DNA from: a virus
Length of the DNA stretch: 64,000 nucleotides
Reading direction: 5' to 3' (one strand)
Virus record (IMG/VR): IMGVR_UViG_3300027797_000021
Span: 27,617-91,616 of that record
Both the position numbers and the translations under genes were made by a program. Below are positions 53,938-62,168 of the stretch, piece after piece (the first letter of the stretch is position 1; every line of letters starts with the position of its first letter). The notes under the pieces were generated by a model. It saw nothing but the letters and a program-made list of their open reading frames with translations. It ran no database searches and was not told the DNA's origin.

Positions 53938-55530
53938 TTATGCTCCTGGACCAGCTGCTAGTGAAAAGTCTACCCTCTTTAATCCAAGGGCTGAAAGTAA
54001 TGCTATTTCAAAAATGAATACACCTCTTTGCGTTTCTGATGCCTGAACATTAAACGAGAAGTCATTTATTATTAAGTTTGTTTTAAGTGATTGTAAGAAA
54101 TCTTTAGTTTCAGAAACTATTTGGTCAAAAGCCATAATATCAAAATGGGACACTGCCTTTATTTCACTGACAACAAGCGATATTAGTCTCATTTGTGCTA
54201 GCTTAGTGAAGGCAGATCCTTCGCCAGCCATTGTATATTCATTAGTCAAATATACTTCGAAAGGTACTGCTCTTCTTGTCTTCTTTCCACGATATAGTGT
54301 ATTAATTCCCAAATCTTCTAGTCTCAAATACTCAGCTTGAGTGAGATCATTGCCGAATAAAGACATAGCTCCTGGTATTCTAGCTCTAACTAAAGCCCTA
54401 CTAACTGGAGCAGCGGATATCATTCCTGCGACTGCTGCTGCTGCATTCGAAACATAGCTTAACTTTATTTGAGGGTGCTGGAAAACCATTTCTCCATATA
54501 TTGGAACTATGTATCGACCCTTATCAGAAGATATTTGTCCAGTTTGATTATTGTAAATGGTAAATTTATCAGTAAATATAGGATTTTGTTCTATTATGTC
54601 TATGTCTGAGGCAGTAATGCCATTAGTTCTAGAGCCAATAATCCCTACTTGAACATTTCCAGTATTGTTGTGAAAATCAGAGCAATAAGTTGCAAGTTGC
54701 GTTACAAAATCTACTGTACCGGTATTTATAATGGAAGTTTCAAGTGGAACAATTATGTCTACAAAATCTAAATCTATTATATCTTGATAAGTCTGTTGAA
54801 GTCTTTCGTAATATTTTTCATAAAAAGTTTGAGAACTAGGGGTTGCTTGATCTCGATTAAATACTGTAGTAGATATAAATCTTCCTTCATAACTATCAAC
54901 ATACTCTATCATCGGCGCTGACGCACAAATCATTATATCTCTCGCCCCACATGAGTAAGCGTCTAAGACACCTCGCAAAAGCGGACTACTAAGATCTGCC
55001 TGGAGTAGATTAACTGCTTGTTGTATAGAATCAATTCTTACTGGAAAGTTTAAATCGATGCCGTCTGCGTGCCCTATTAATAGTAGCGTACTTGTATTGC
55101 TTGTGTTCAGCTGTTGATATGTAGGTCTGTAGCTGATTACGCTTGATTTTGGAGCTACGATTGTGGCGGGTGACAATGTGCTAGTGGATGCTTTTACCTG
55201 AAATACTGAAGCTACATTGATGTTTCTAACTGCGCTATTCGTTCTAGCTAAAACAGTGTAATTATACTCGTAAAGATTGTCAGGAACAGTATAATGGAAA
55301 ATATACTCTCCATTGGTGACTTTTTCTATTCTATTGCCCGTAGCTTCTGGATCTTGAGAAAGATACAGATAAGGGCCATCAATTACTGCGCCTGCCCCAC
55401 TTTCACCTCTAAGCACGTATATGCTTATATCTACGGGCGTGGCTAAACTAGCTGGATCATAAATTGTTCCATCAAAATCTGTAAATATAAATCTAAATTG
55501 AGCTGTCTGCCCCTTGGATAAAACTAACAT
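53938..55530 (-). CDS. Sheath-like neck protein with Ig-like N-terminal domain
   Basis: I prefer the ATG at 55530 (MLVLSKGQT), two bases after the preceding stop; an upstream ATG at 55563 would overlap that gene. The protein is then 530 residues. Residues 1-115 are an Ig-like beta domain (KGQTAQFRFIFTDFDGTI, then NGEYIFHYTVPDN), similar in type to the N-terminus of the connector gene. The C-terminal part (ARIPGAMSLFGNDLTQAEYL, RLEDLGINTLYRG, then GVFIFEIALLSALGLKRVDF) has the pattern of sheath proteins. It may form a collar or sheath-cap ring at the neck, a second sheath-fold protein in addition to the main sheath. Two Ala-Thr-Pro sites are present. Confidence 0.65.
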   Translation of the reverse strand: MLVLSKGQTAQFRFIFTDFDGTIYDPASLATPVDISIYVLRGESGAGAVIDGPYLYLSQDPEATGNRIEKVTNGEYIFHYTVPDNLYEYNYTVLARTNSAVRNINVASVFQVKASTSTLSPATIVAPKSSVISYRPTYQQLNTSNTSTLLLIGHADGIDLNFPVRIDSIQQAVNLLQADLSSPLLRGVLDAYSCGARDIMICASAPMIEYVDSYEGRFISTTVFNRDQATPSSQTFYEKYYERLQQTYQDIIDLDFVDIIVPLETSIINTGTVDFVTQLATYCSDFHNNTGNVQVGIIGSRTNGITASDIDIIEQNPIFTDKFTIYNNQTGQISSDKGRYIVPIYGEMVFQHPQIKLSYVSNAAAAVAGMISAAPVSRALVRARIPGAMSLFGNDLTQAEYLRLEDLGINTLYRGKKTRRAVPFEVYLTNEYTMAGEGSAFTKLAQMRLISLVVSEIKAVSHFDIMAFDQIVSETKDFLQSLKTNLIINDFSFNVQASETQRGVFIFEIALLSALGLKRVDFSLAAGPGA

Positions 55531-55532
55531 TT

Positions 55533-55904
55533 TTACTTCTCTCTTGTGGCTCCGACAGTCCAATAGTTTATTTTCCCGAACCTACCCCTAACTGCAGTGG
55601 CTGCAGCTATGCTGAACATCGTATAATTTTTACTTGATTTTAAAGAATAATTTTCATATATTCTATCCCCCTCTTTGGGGAAGATATTTTCTTCAAAATA
55701 ATATACTGCGTCGTAGTTAGTTAAAATGCCTTCTTGAGTTTCAGTAGAAGAATTTGCATTAGTGGTGCCGGATTGTCCCACTTGACGTGTTGTTACTCTT
55801 TCAAAACGATCAGAATGGTTTCCATTATCCAGCATTCTCTGTATGTAAACGTCGTGTCCCCATTGTCTAAGTATACGATTAAATGATTTCTTTGCATCAA
55901 TCAT
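55533..55904 (-). CDS. Head-tail stopper/neck protein
   Basis: I chose the ATG at 55904 (MIDAKKSFNRILRQWGHDVY), which overlaps the preceding stop by eight bases and has GAGAGG about 11 bases upstream; a longer form from 55940 is possible. The 123-residue protein starts with a helix, followed by a small beta domain (NYDAVYYFEENIFPKEGDRI). Small proteins of this pattern directly after the connector act as head-completion stoppers. The C-terminus (RGRFGKINYWTVGATREK) is basic. Confidence 0.6.
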   Translation of the reverse strand: MIDAKKSFNRILRQWGHDVYIQRMLDNGNHSDRFERVTTRQVGQSGTTNANSSTETQEGILTNYDAVYYFEENIFPKEGDRIYENYSLKSSKNYTMFSIAAATAVRGRFGKINYWTVGATREK

Positions 55905-56781
55905 AGCTTCTGAAACCTCTCTTTGGCATTGGGTCATCATTTATGTTAGTTGTTCCATTTGGATCATACAATTCTCTGCCAGACGGATATACAATTTTAT
56001 CAGTTAATTTGCTGTCATACATAGACAGGCCTGGTAGATTTTTGGGCTGGAATCCTCTTGGGCCAACTTTTGCTGCTAGCATTTCTTTTCTTAGTGCGGC
56101 AGCTATCTGACACCATGTCGTAGCATTGTCTCTGGTTACTCTATTCCTTGGTATGGATTTATTGGTAATGCTTAAATCGCCAAGTGTTAAAGACATTTCG
56201 TCGTCACCACCTAATCCATAGGTTCTCGAGAGCTCACAGGCTGTTGCAGCCTTTATGTATTCAAGAACTGTAAATGACAGATTCGATCCATCTTCTGCGT
56301 CTAAAAGATTATAAATAGCTTTTACTTCTGTTGAATAATTATAAATTATTTCACCTATCTCAAGAAGCGAGGCGTCTGGGAAGTAAGCCAAAAGAGACTC
56401 AGGATCCAAATATAAAGGAGTAACATCTGGCGCAAAAGTTATGCTCTCGTCACTTTTTAATATAATGGTAGGCTGATATTCTTCTACCGTAGAACTAACA
56501 TATAGTTTTTGTTCTACTACTACAGTATTGGAATTAGCTAATAAGCCAGTAAATTTAACAGTATATGCGCCAGCTACAGTTGGAGTGTAATCATAATAAA
56601 AAACTGAACTAGATATCTGGCTAGAGGTTCCTGAGTTTACGGTTGTATTAGAAGAGTTTTTTATTATTACTTGTGGATTTGACGCAGGGGATAGTGCTAT
56701 TTCATTTCCATTGGCGTCGATATCTTTAAACTTTACAGTTATTCTAACTGTATCACCGACTATCACTGTATCTGTTGACAT
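55897..56781 (-). CDS. Head-tail connector (adaptor) with N-terminal Ig-like domain
   Basis: A 294-residue protein. Residues 1-95 are an Ig-like sandwich (IVGDTVRITVKFKDIDANG, then AGAYTVKFTGLLANSN). Residues 120-245 are helical (PESLLAYFPDASLLEIGEII, VLEYIKAATACELSRTYGLG, NATTWCQIAAALRKEMLA), resembling gp6-type connector proteins that bind the portal. The C-terminus is a flexible Pro/Asp-rich tail. The Ig-like domain is absent in classical connectors and recurs at the start of the sheath-like neck protein two genes on. Order connector, stopper, neck is conventional. Confidence 0.65.
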   Translation of the reverse strand: MSTDTVIVGDTVRITVKFKDIDANGNEIALSPASNPQVIIKNSSNTTVNSGTSSQISSSVFYYDYTPTVAGAYTVKFTGLLANSNTVVVEQKLYVSSTVEEYQPTIILKSDESITFAPDVTPLYLDPESLLAYFPDASLLEIGEIIYNYSTEVKAIYNLLDAEDGSNLSFTVLEYIKAATACELSRTYGLGGDDEMSLTLGDLSITNKSIPRNRVTRDNATTWCQIAAALRKEMLAAKVGPRGFQPKNLPGLSMYDSKLTDKIVYPSGRELYDPNGTTNINDDPMPKRGFRSYD

Positions 56782-56796
56782 CTTTTACCTCTTAGT

Positions 56797-57249
56797 TTAA
56801 GCGTTAGACATAATAGTAACGTCGATTGTCCCTGCCGAGTTATCCTCTAGAATAATAGTTTCTGCGCTGGAAATGGCATAGGCTTCATTCTTATTTATCG
56901 ATATTGCTATATATCCAGAGCTATACGTATCTTCGCTATTTAAACTTGAAATGGCATACGCGTTTGCGTTTATTGTACTTATTTCTGAGGATCCGTAACC
57001 GTCAAACATTGCAAAAGTCATATAGGATGACGTCTCAGTGTTTTCTATTACTCCGCTTGGAGTGATAACGGAATGACTATTAACAAAAACTAATGTGCTA
57101 TCTACAGATGGTGGCGATATAACAATAACGCCTAATATGTTTAGGCCACCAAAATTAGTAGTTAACCCAAAAGACTGAGGAGAAACTACATATACACCAC
57201 TATAATTGAAATGAGCTTGGTTATAGTCTATATCTCCATTGTAGAGCAT
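56797..57249 (-). CDS. Small beta-rich virion protein, unknown
   Basis: A 150-residue protein rich in Ser, Ile, Asn and Tyr, with alternating beta pattern throughout (SYMTFAMFDGYGSS, YAISSLNSEDTYSSGYIAIS, TIILEDNSAGTIDVTI). No family recognised. The AAGG ribosome site lies seven bases before the ATG. It sits between the frameshifted fibre gene and the connector, so a head-surface or fibre-associated role is possible but only positional. Confidence 0.5.
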   Translation of the reverse strand: MLYNGDIDYNQAHFNYSGVYVVSPQSFGLTTNFGGLNILGVIVISPPSVDSTLVFVNSHSVITPSGVIENTETSSYMTFAMFDGYGSSEISTINANAYAISSLNSEDTYSSGYIAISINKNEAYAISSAETIILEDNSAGTIDVTIMSNA

Positions 57250-57262
57250 CTAAATCCTTTTA

Positions 57263-59396
57263 TTAGAATGTTCCACAATCAAATGTTATACCATCTATAG
57301 AACCACCGGTAATCGAAACGCTACTAGAAGCTTGCGTGGCCATTGATCCCAGTCCAAGAGTTGTTCTTCCACCAGCAGCGTCTACATCGTCAACCAATGA
57401 TCTACCAAATGTAGTGAACGTTGCTAAAGCTGCGGTGCCAGACCCCGTAAAATATGGAAGCCTGTCTGCAGCAGAAGTCAAGCCTGCTATAGCGGCAAGA
57501 TCTGCGTCATAGGCTTGAACATCTGAGCCGATGGCTAGACCAAGGCTTGCTTGTGCGGGCGCCTGATGCGCTAGTTGCTCCAGTTCCGCCATTAGCTAAG
57601 GCGATTGTGCTGCCATTCCAAGTGCCAGCTGTAATGGTTCCGACGGTGACAATACTGTCATCGCCAGAATAGGTTCCACCAGCCACTGCAGCAAGTGTAG
57701 CGTTGTATGCCTGAACATCGGACCCGATTGCAAGGCCTAGACTAGTTCTGGCCCCTGAAGCTGACGTTGCACCAGTACCACCGTTAGCCAAGGCAATAGC
57801 CGTACCATTCCAAACACCAGTTGCAATTGTTCCAACTGAAGTAAGGCTTGAGGCAGTTACTCCTGAGCCAAGAGTTGAGCCAGAGAGTACAGAAGTCCCT
57901 GCAATCAACAATGACTTGCCAGTCAGAAGATTAAGATTTTCTGAAGACGTCCATGCGTCAGTTGCGTCAATCCAGTTAAAGGTCTTATCTGTAGCACCCT
58001 TGAGTGTAAGGCCACCACCATCGGCACCTGCGTCTGTCGGGCTCGCAGTAGATCCAAGTTCGATGTTCTTATCGTCAACAGTTACAGTAGTTGAATTGAT
58101 TGTAGTGGTTGTGCCGTTGACTGTTAGATCGCCGGAAAGGACAAGGGAGGTACCAGTGGCAGCTCCGATGTTTGGCGTTACAAGCGTTGGCGTGTTAGCA
58201 AAAACGAGTGCGCCAGAACCAGTTTCATCTGAAATCACTGAAATAAGTTCTGCTGAAGTAGTAGCTGCAAAATCCGAAAGCTTATTTGCAGTAAGTGCTA
58301 CAGTACCACTGGCATCTGGGAGTGTAATTGTTCTATCTGCGGTTGGATCTGTGATTGCAAGAGTTGTTTCATGAGCGTCAGCTGTTGCACCTTCAAAAAC
58401 CATGCTTCCACTATTAAGTGTAAGTCCTGCAAATGTTACGCTTGCAGAGGTTGCTACATCTTGACCAATAGATAATGAGTGAGTTGTCCCCTCACCTGTT
58501 GTTGCTGCAGAAGAAGTAACGCCAGTTCCACCAGTTATTGTTGCTACATAGTTGCCACTAGTATTAGTTCCAAGCGCAATTTCTATAGTTGTAGAACTTG
58601 CTGCGGTTAAACGACCCTGGGCGTCAACCGTGAAGCTACCGACTGATGCAGCACCGCCGTATGAGCCAGCTGTTACTGCAGTGTTATCAAGGTTTAGGGT
58701 AAGCGTGTCAGTTGCAGAGGCCACCGATGTTAGGCCTGTGCCACCAACTATAGTGAAGGTATCTCCACCGGAAATTGTTAAATTGTCACCGTTGTCTGCA
58801 TCTACTGTAAATGAAGTAGAAATAGAAGCTGTTCCTGCTGCGGTCAAACGACCTTGAGCGTCAACTGTAAAGGTTGGAATTGCGCTAGCTGAACCATAAG
58901 ATCCTGCGGATACTGCAGTGTTATCTAAGTTCAATGTAATGGTATTAGTTGCGCTAGCGACAGATGAAAGCCCAGTTCCACCAGATATAGTTACGGTTTC
59001 TGCGTCATCGATTGTTTGCGAAGATCCCGAATCACCTGCTAAAGTAAAGTTGTATGTAGATGCAACTACAGCGCCATCTACATATGCTGTAGTTGCTACC
59101 GATGTTGAGTTGTTGCCAGCTGTTTGTGTCGTTGCAGTTGCAGAACCACCAAGGGCTAGTGTTCCAGAAAATGTTTTATTTCCAGTAATAGTTTGAGTGC
59201 CCGACAAGCCTACATAGGCGCCCAGGCCAGCAATGGCTTGAATTGTGGTTGCAGTTCCCCCTGCTCCACCTGATCCTTTACCGTAGTAAAGGACATCATC
59301 AGCTTCATTATATGCCAGCTCTGCGTTTTCAAGACTTGAGGGTGCGCCAGCAGCCCCGCCAGATGCTCTTCTTTTGATTCTGATTGTATTAGCCAT
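57263..59396 (-). CDS. Fibre protein of tail-fibre type, interrupted by a frameshift
   Basis: The start at 59396 ([14 protein letters not shown]) comes two bases after the previous stop and has GGAGG upstream; an ATG at 59447 would overlap the previous gene. The first frame runs 629 residues to 57507 and holds repeats such as [19 protein letters not shown] and [11 protein letters not shown], then [11 protein letters not shown] and [19 protein letters not shown]. After the second GARTS it runs into 13 unrelated residues and a stop. The expected continuation ([19 protein letters not shown]...) lies in the next frame and ends at 57263. Comparison with the first [17 protein letters not shown] copy shows a 4-base duplication as the cause. 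The gene is G+C-richer than its neighbours and may be a recently acquired head fibre. Confidence 0.75.
57545..57552 (-). repeat. AAGC tetranucleotide duplication causing the fibre frameshift
   Basis: Minus-strand ACAAGCAAGCCTTGG replaces the ACAAGCCTTGG expected from the first copy of the same coding repeat (near 57745). The extra AAGC shifts the frame by one. Removing four bases restores one open frame to 57263. Two copies only, so slippage would be infrequent. Confidence 0.8.
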
Positions 59397-59398
59397 GA

Positions 59399-59737
59399 TT
59401 AAAAATTTCCTCCATCGGTAAGGTTTTCTTCGGGGTGATTCACCCAAACTGAACCGTTGTAACGCAAAACGTTACCTGAGTTCACTGTGGTAATAGTAAC
59501 GTCAGTCAATCCATTTAGAACTGATTGAGTAGTAATTGTAGTTTCTGCAGCTATTATTCTATCTTTAACTGTTAAATGACTGCCTGCTGGACTCAATCCC
59601 AAGACCGTTTGCATGGCCTCAATGGCGTCATTTGCATTAGCGTGCTGTTGATGGTGAGGTACCGTTACTGAATTAAGCGCATCAGATGATGTAGGATTGA
59701 TCAATACGTCCAATGCTGCGGGATACTGGGTGGTCAT
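59399..59737 (-). CDS. Small head-module/fibre-associated protein
   Basis: A 112-residue protein with a recognisable N-terminal pattern (HHQQHANANDAIEAMQTVLG, then SPAGSHLTVKDRI) shared with N-termini of many phage fibre and virion proteins. The C-terminus (NVLRYNGSVWVNHPEENLTD) resembles the short strands that start fibre shafts. It ends two bases before the fibre gene start and may act with it as an attachment or trimerisation protein. The family pattern is known; function here is inferred. Confidence 0.55.
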   Translation of the reverse strand: MTTQYPAALDVLINPTSSDALNSVTVPHHQQHANANDAIEAMQTVLGLSPAGSHLTVKDRIIAAETTITTQSVLNGLTDVTITTVNSGNVLRYNGSVWVNHPEENLTDGGNF

Positions 59738-59746
59738 AAAAATCCT

Positions 59747-60157
59747 TTATAAACTAAATATTTTATATTGTTCGTTACTCCAATTAATTGTGATGGAGAT
59801 AGGACTAGCACTAGAAGATACTGGAAGTCCAGTAGCTGTATCTATGTAGGCTAAAAGTCTTGATGTAGATCTAACTCCAGTATCTTTATATAAAACTAGA
59901 TAGGCAAAACCGCTAGTCCCGTAATCTTCTATTGTAATATTATCAGCATCAAAGACACCAGATGCTGTTGTTTTTCCGCTTAATAAACTAGTAGTTGCTG
60001 CGACTGAATCTTCACTAATGCTTGATAAGAATTCATGTGTACTTAAATTTACTGTATAAGTATTTTTTACTAATGCAATTTTTAAGTTATTGTCAGTTAG
60101 GTCAAATAAACCCTCTAGTAGGCCTTCTTTACCTTTTGTGTATAATGCATTTGCCAT
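59747..60157 (-). CDS. Conserved actinophage-type virion accessory protein
   Basis: A 136-residue protein beginning MANALYTKGKEGLLEGLFDL, with LKIALVKNTYTVNLSTHEFL and RLLAYIDTATGLPV. This pattern is familiar to me as a small protein often found in head and fibre regions of actinobacteriophages, of unproven function. Mostly beta. It overlaps the preceding gene by one base. A capsid decoration or fibre-associated role is likely from position among head genes. Confidence 0.6.
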   Translation of the reverse strand: MANALYTKGKEGLLEGLFDLTDNNLKIALVKNTYTVNLSTHEFLSSISEDSVAATTSLLSGKTTASGVFDADNITIEDYGTSGFAYLVLYKDTGVRSTSRLLAYIDTATGLPVSSSASPISITINWSNEQYKIFSL

Positions 60158-60930
60158 TACAGACCCACCTCAGCCGATACGATTACTCTGTATTTATAGC
60201 CTGATTCAAAGTAATTTTTTCCATCAACATAGTAAACGGGAGTAGCGTCGTCTGACGGGAAGTCAATATATACATCTGGCTTCCATGAGTGCATCGAAAC
60301 CTCTGATGATACATTTTCCCATCTCGATGGAGTCTTTTGAATTTTCTTACGTTGAGCTTTAAAGTATTTTAATGTCAGAAAGTTTGATGCTGGACGAGAA
60401 CTGAATACAACTGTCACTCTTCCATTGTTCTCATCGTTGTTTAAATAAAAGTCACCATTAGAAGGATTAGTTGATTCTATATAGAAATTAGGATTCTTTG
60501 CTAGTATCTGATATCCAGTTTCTATATCAGCTCTTACTGATTTATCCTCTATCAACACTTCGTTAAGTACTGTTGCTTGGCTCTCTTGTAGAATTGAAGG
60601 AGTTGCCGAATTAGTTTGGCTAGTAAAGCTAATTTTTTCCTCAGCCACTGTTAGCCCAGATGAGTCAACTAAGTTAGTGACCCTGACAATATAGTCGGTA
60701 TTAGAGCTTAATACTGAATTCCAATAAAGAGTTAAAGTTCTACTGATCTGATTATAATCAGTAATTGTATTTATCGTTCTAAATGGAGATGAACTTTGAA
60801 CAGGTGTAGCTGAATCTGTTTGTACAATAAAATTAGCATTTATTAATGATGCTATCTTGATTGTCCTGCCAAATTTAATATTTACTGTATTAACAGTAAC
60901 TGTAGCACTATCTATCAAATATAAAGCCAC
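60157..60930 (-). CDS. Ig-like/beta-sandwich capsid-associated protein
   Basis: A 257-residue beta-rich protein with a GTG start preceded by GGAG eight bases upstream. Residues 10-105 match the pattern of SbsA/Big-type Ig domains (NANFIVQTDS, SRTLTLYWNSVLSSNTDYIV, then VTNLVDSSGLTVAEEKISF). A second beta domain follows (YYVDGKNYFESGYKYRVIVS). It carries three Ala-Thr-Pro sites, all in predicted turns. Position after the capsid terminator suggests a head-surface protein. Confidence 0.5.
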   Translation of the reverse strand: MALYLIDSATVTVNTVNIKFGRTIKIASLINANFIVQTDSATPVQSSSPFRTINTITDYNQISRTLTLYWNSVLSSNTDYIVRVTNLVDSSGLTVAEEKISFTSQTNSATPSILQESQATVLNEVLIEDKSVRADIETGYQILAKNPNFYIESTNPSNGDFYLNNDENNGRVTVVFSSRPASNFLTLKYFKAQRKKIQKTPSRWENVSSEVSMHSWKPDVYIDFPSDDATPVYYVDGKNYFESGYKYRVIVSAEVGL

Positions 60931-60981
60931 TCAACACACTCCATAATTATAATCCTGAACTAATAGTAATAAATTAATTCA

Positions 60982-61020
60982 ATAAAAAGCAAAGGGGCAG
61001 TAGATTTCTCTACCGCCCCC
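60982..61020 (-). terminator. Intrinsic terminator after the major capsid gene
   Basis: The minus-strand arms GGGGCGGTAGA and TCTACTGCCCC pair over 11 positions (one G-U) with a GAAA loop (plus-strand 60994-61019), followed by TTTGCTTTTTATT. A weaker 7-base hairpin (TTAGGGT/ACCCTAA) lies between it and the capsid stop codon. Confidence 0.85.
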
Positions 61021-61062
61021 AGCTTTAGGGTAATTTGTAACTATAACGACCCTAAGGTTCTA

Positions 61063-62121
61063 TCAGCTTGCTTCGTTCGTAACCTGTATTTCATAGTTAC
61101 GGCTCAATCTGACGTTCTTAGCAACTGTGATACCCTCACCGTCACCCAGCATTACGATGTCGTAACGCTCCTTCATCTTGAGTGCACGAAGATCGCGACT
61201 CGGATCGTCGAACTGATCAGTGCTCATATCGTCCTTGACGAGAAGAGTACCGACTTCATTACGGTCGATGAGGAAAAGGTCTGACTTAGCTGCTGTTCCG
61301 CCACTCTTAGCTGTGAAGCTAACAAAAGGCGAAACAAGAACATTCAAGCCCATCGGGGCCGTCGAGTTCAGTGCGCCTTCTGGCGACTGAGGACGATATC
61401 CCCAACTTGTACCTACAGAAGATGCCGCTCCACCAGCGTGGAAGATGGAATCCTTGAGGAAGACCGACCACATTAATGGGTGCAGAATGAAATCTGTTGG
61501 GATATGATTTTCAGCCATAAGGATAGCAGCCATGTCCACAATGTCATCCCAGGTGACTGTCAAGTTGGCTGTGCCATTGATGTCTCTACCTGTTGTGTCA
61601 CTGTAACTACCACTGTCGTTATCGAATGCAATTGTAGCTGCATCCTTGAAACGGCTAAGAGCAATTTGCTCTTTCAAACGAGCCATAGCACGGCCGGCTG
61701 CGCGAACATGTAAACCGACAATGTCCCAAAGTGAATCAGCGATGACTTCCTCCGTAAAGGATAGCTTAACGCCCTTCTTTGAAACTTTGCCTTCTACCTG
61801 CTTTGCGAAAGCGAGTGCTTGCTCTGGATACTCTTGTCCTTCTGGGATCTCTGCTGCTTGAATAGCGTTGACTGCGGGGAACTCCAAAGAGCGTCCCTTA
61901 CCGAGACGAACAGTGGAAAGCAATGGAGTCACAAGTAGTTGTGGCTCTGCTGCTTCTTTAAGCGTACGCGAAAGAACTTTGGGGAAAAGTGCTGCTGCGT
62001 CTGGTGACGCAAAAGCTTCCTTAATTGTTACTCTGTTGTCTGCATCTATGTACCCGTCCTCAGTCAATACTGCTTCCCAAGCTGGGAGACCCGAGAGGAG
62101 CTCTTGGATTGTCTTACTCAT
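61063..62121 (-). CDS. Major capsid protein (HK97 fold)
   Basis: A 352-residue major capsid protein. The N-arm (PQLLVTPLLSTVRLGKGRSL), the E-loop region (IQAAEIPEGQEYPEQALAF), the spine helix (LHVRAAGRAMARLKEQIALS) and the P-domain strands toward the C-terminus follow the HK97 order. The AGGAGG ribosome site, G+C-richer codons and dedicated terminator indicate very high expression. There is no obvious N-terminal delta domain, consistent with the separate scaffold gene upstream. It lacks Ala-Thr-Pro sites. Confidence 0.88.
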   Translation of the reverse strand: MSKTIQELLSGLPAWEAVLTEDGYIDADNRVTIKEAFASPDAAALFPKVLSRTLKEAAEPQLLVTPLLSTVRLGKGRSLEFPAVNAIQAAEIPEGQEYPEQALAFAKQVEGKVSKKGVKLSFTEEVIADSLWDIVGLHVRAAGRAMARLKEQIALSRFKDAATIAFDNDSGSYSDTTGRDINGTANLTVTWDDIVDMAAILMAENHIPTDFILHPLMWSVFLKDSIFHAGGAASSVGTSWGYRPQSPEGALNSTAPMGLNVLVSPFVSFTAKSGGTAAKSDLFLIDRNEVGTLLVKDDMSTDQFDDPSRDLRALKMKERYDIVMLGDGEGITVAKNVRLSRNYEIQVTNEAS

Positions 62122-62168
62122 CGTAGGATTATTCCTCCTGTGTTAATGTTTCTTTTGTATTAATAATA

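Noticed and set aside
55531-55563. Longer start of the sheath-like neck protein at 55563
   Set aside because: It overlaps the stopper gene; the ATG at 55530 follows its stop by two bases.
57545-57552. Classical phase-variation tract in the fibre gene
   Set aside because: Only two tetranucleotide copies are present, too few for frequent slippage; left as a possible rare switch only.
57263-57592. 109-residue ORF as an independent gene
   Set aside because: Its first 15 residues are an out-of-frame reading of the [14 protein letters not shown] repeat; from residue 16 on it is the displaced C-terminus of the fibre protein. No ribosome site precedes its ATG.
59397-59447. Longer start of the fibre gene at 59447
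   Set aside because: It would overlap the previous gene by 49 bases and add a basic 17-residue leader; the ATG at 59396 with GGAGG fits the usual MANTI-type fibre N-terminus.
60946-60951. Perfect TATAAT before the 257-residue gene
   Set aside because: A transcript would start about eight bases before the GTG codon, within or after the ribosome site, and no -35 hexamer is at proper distance.
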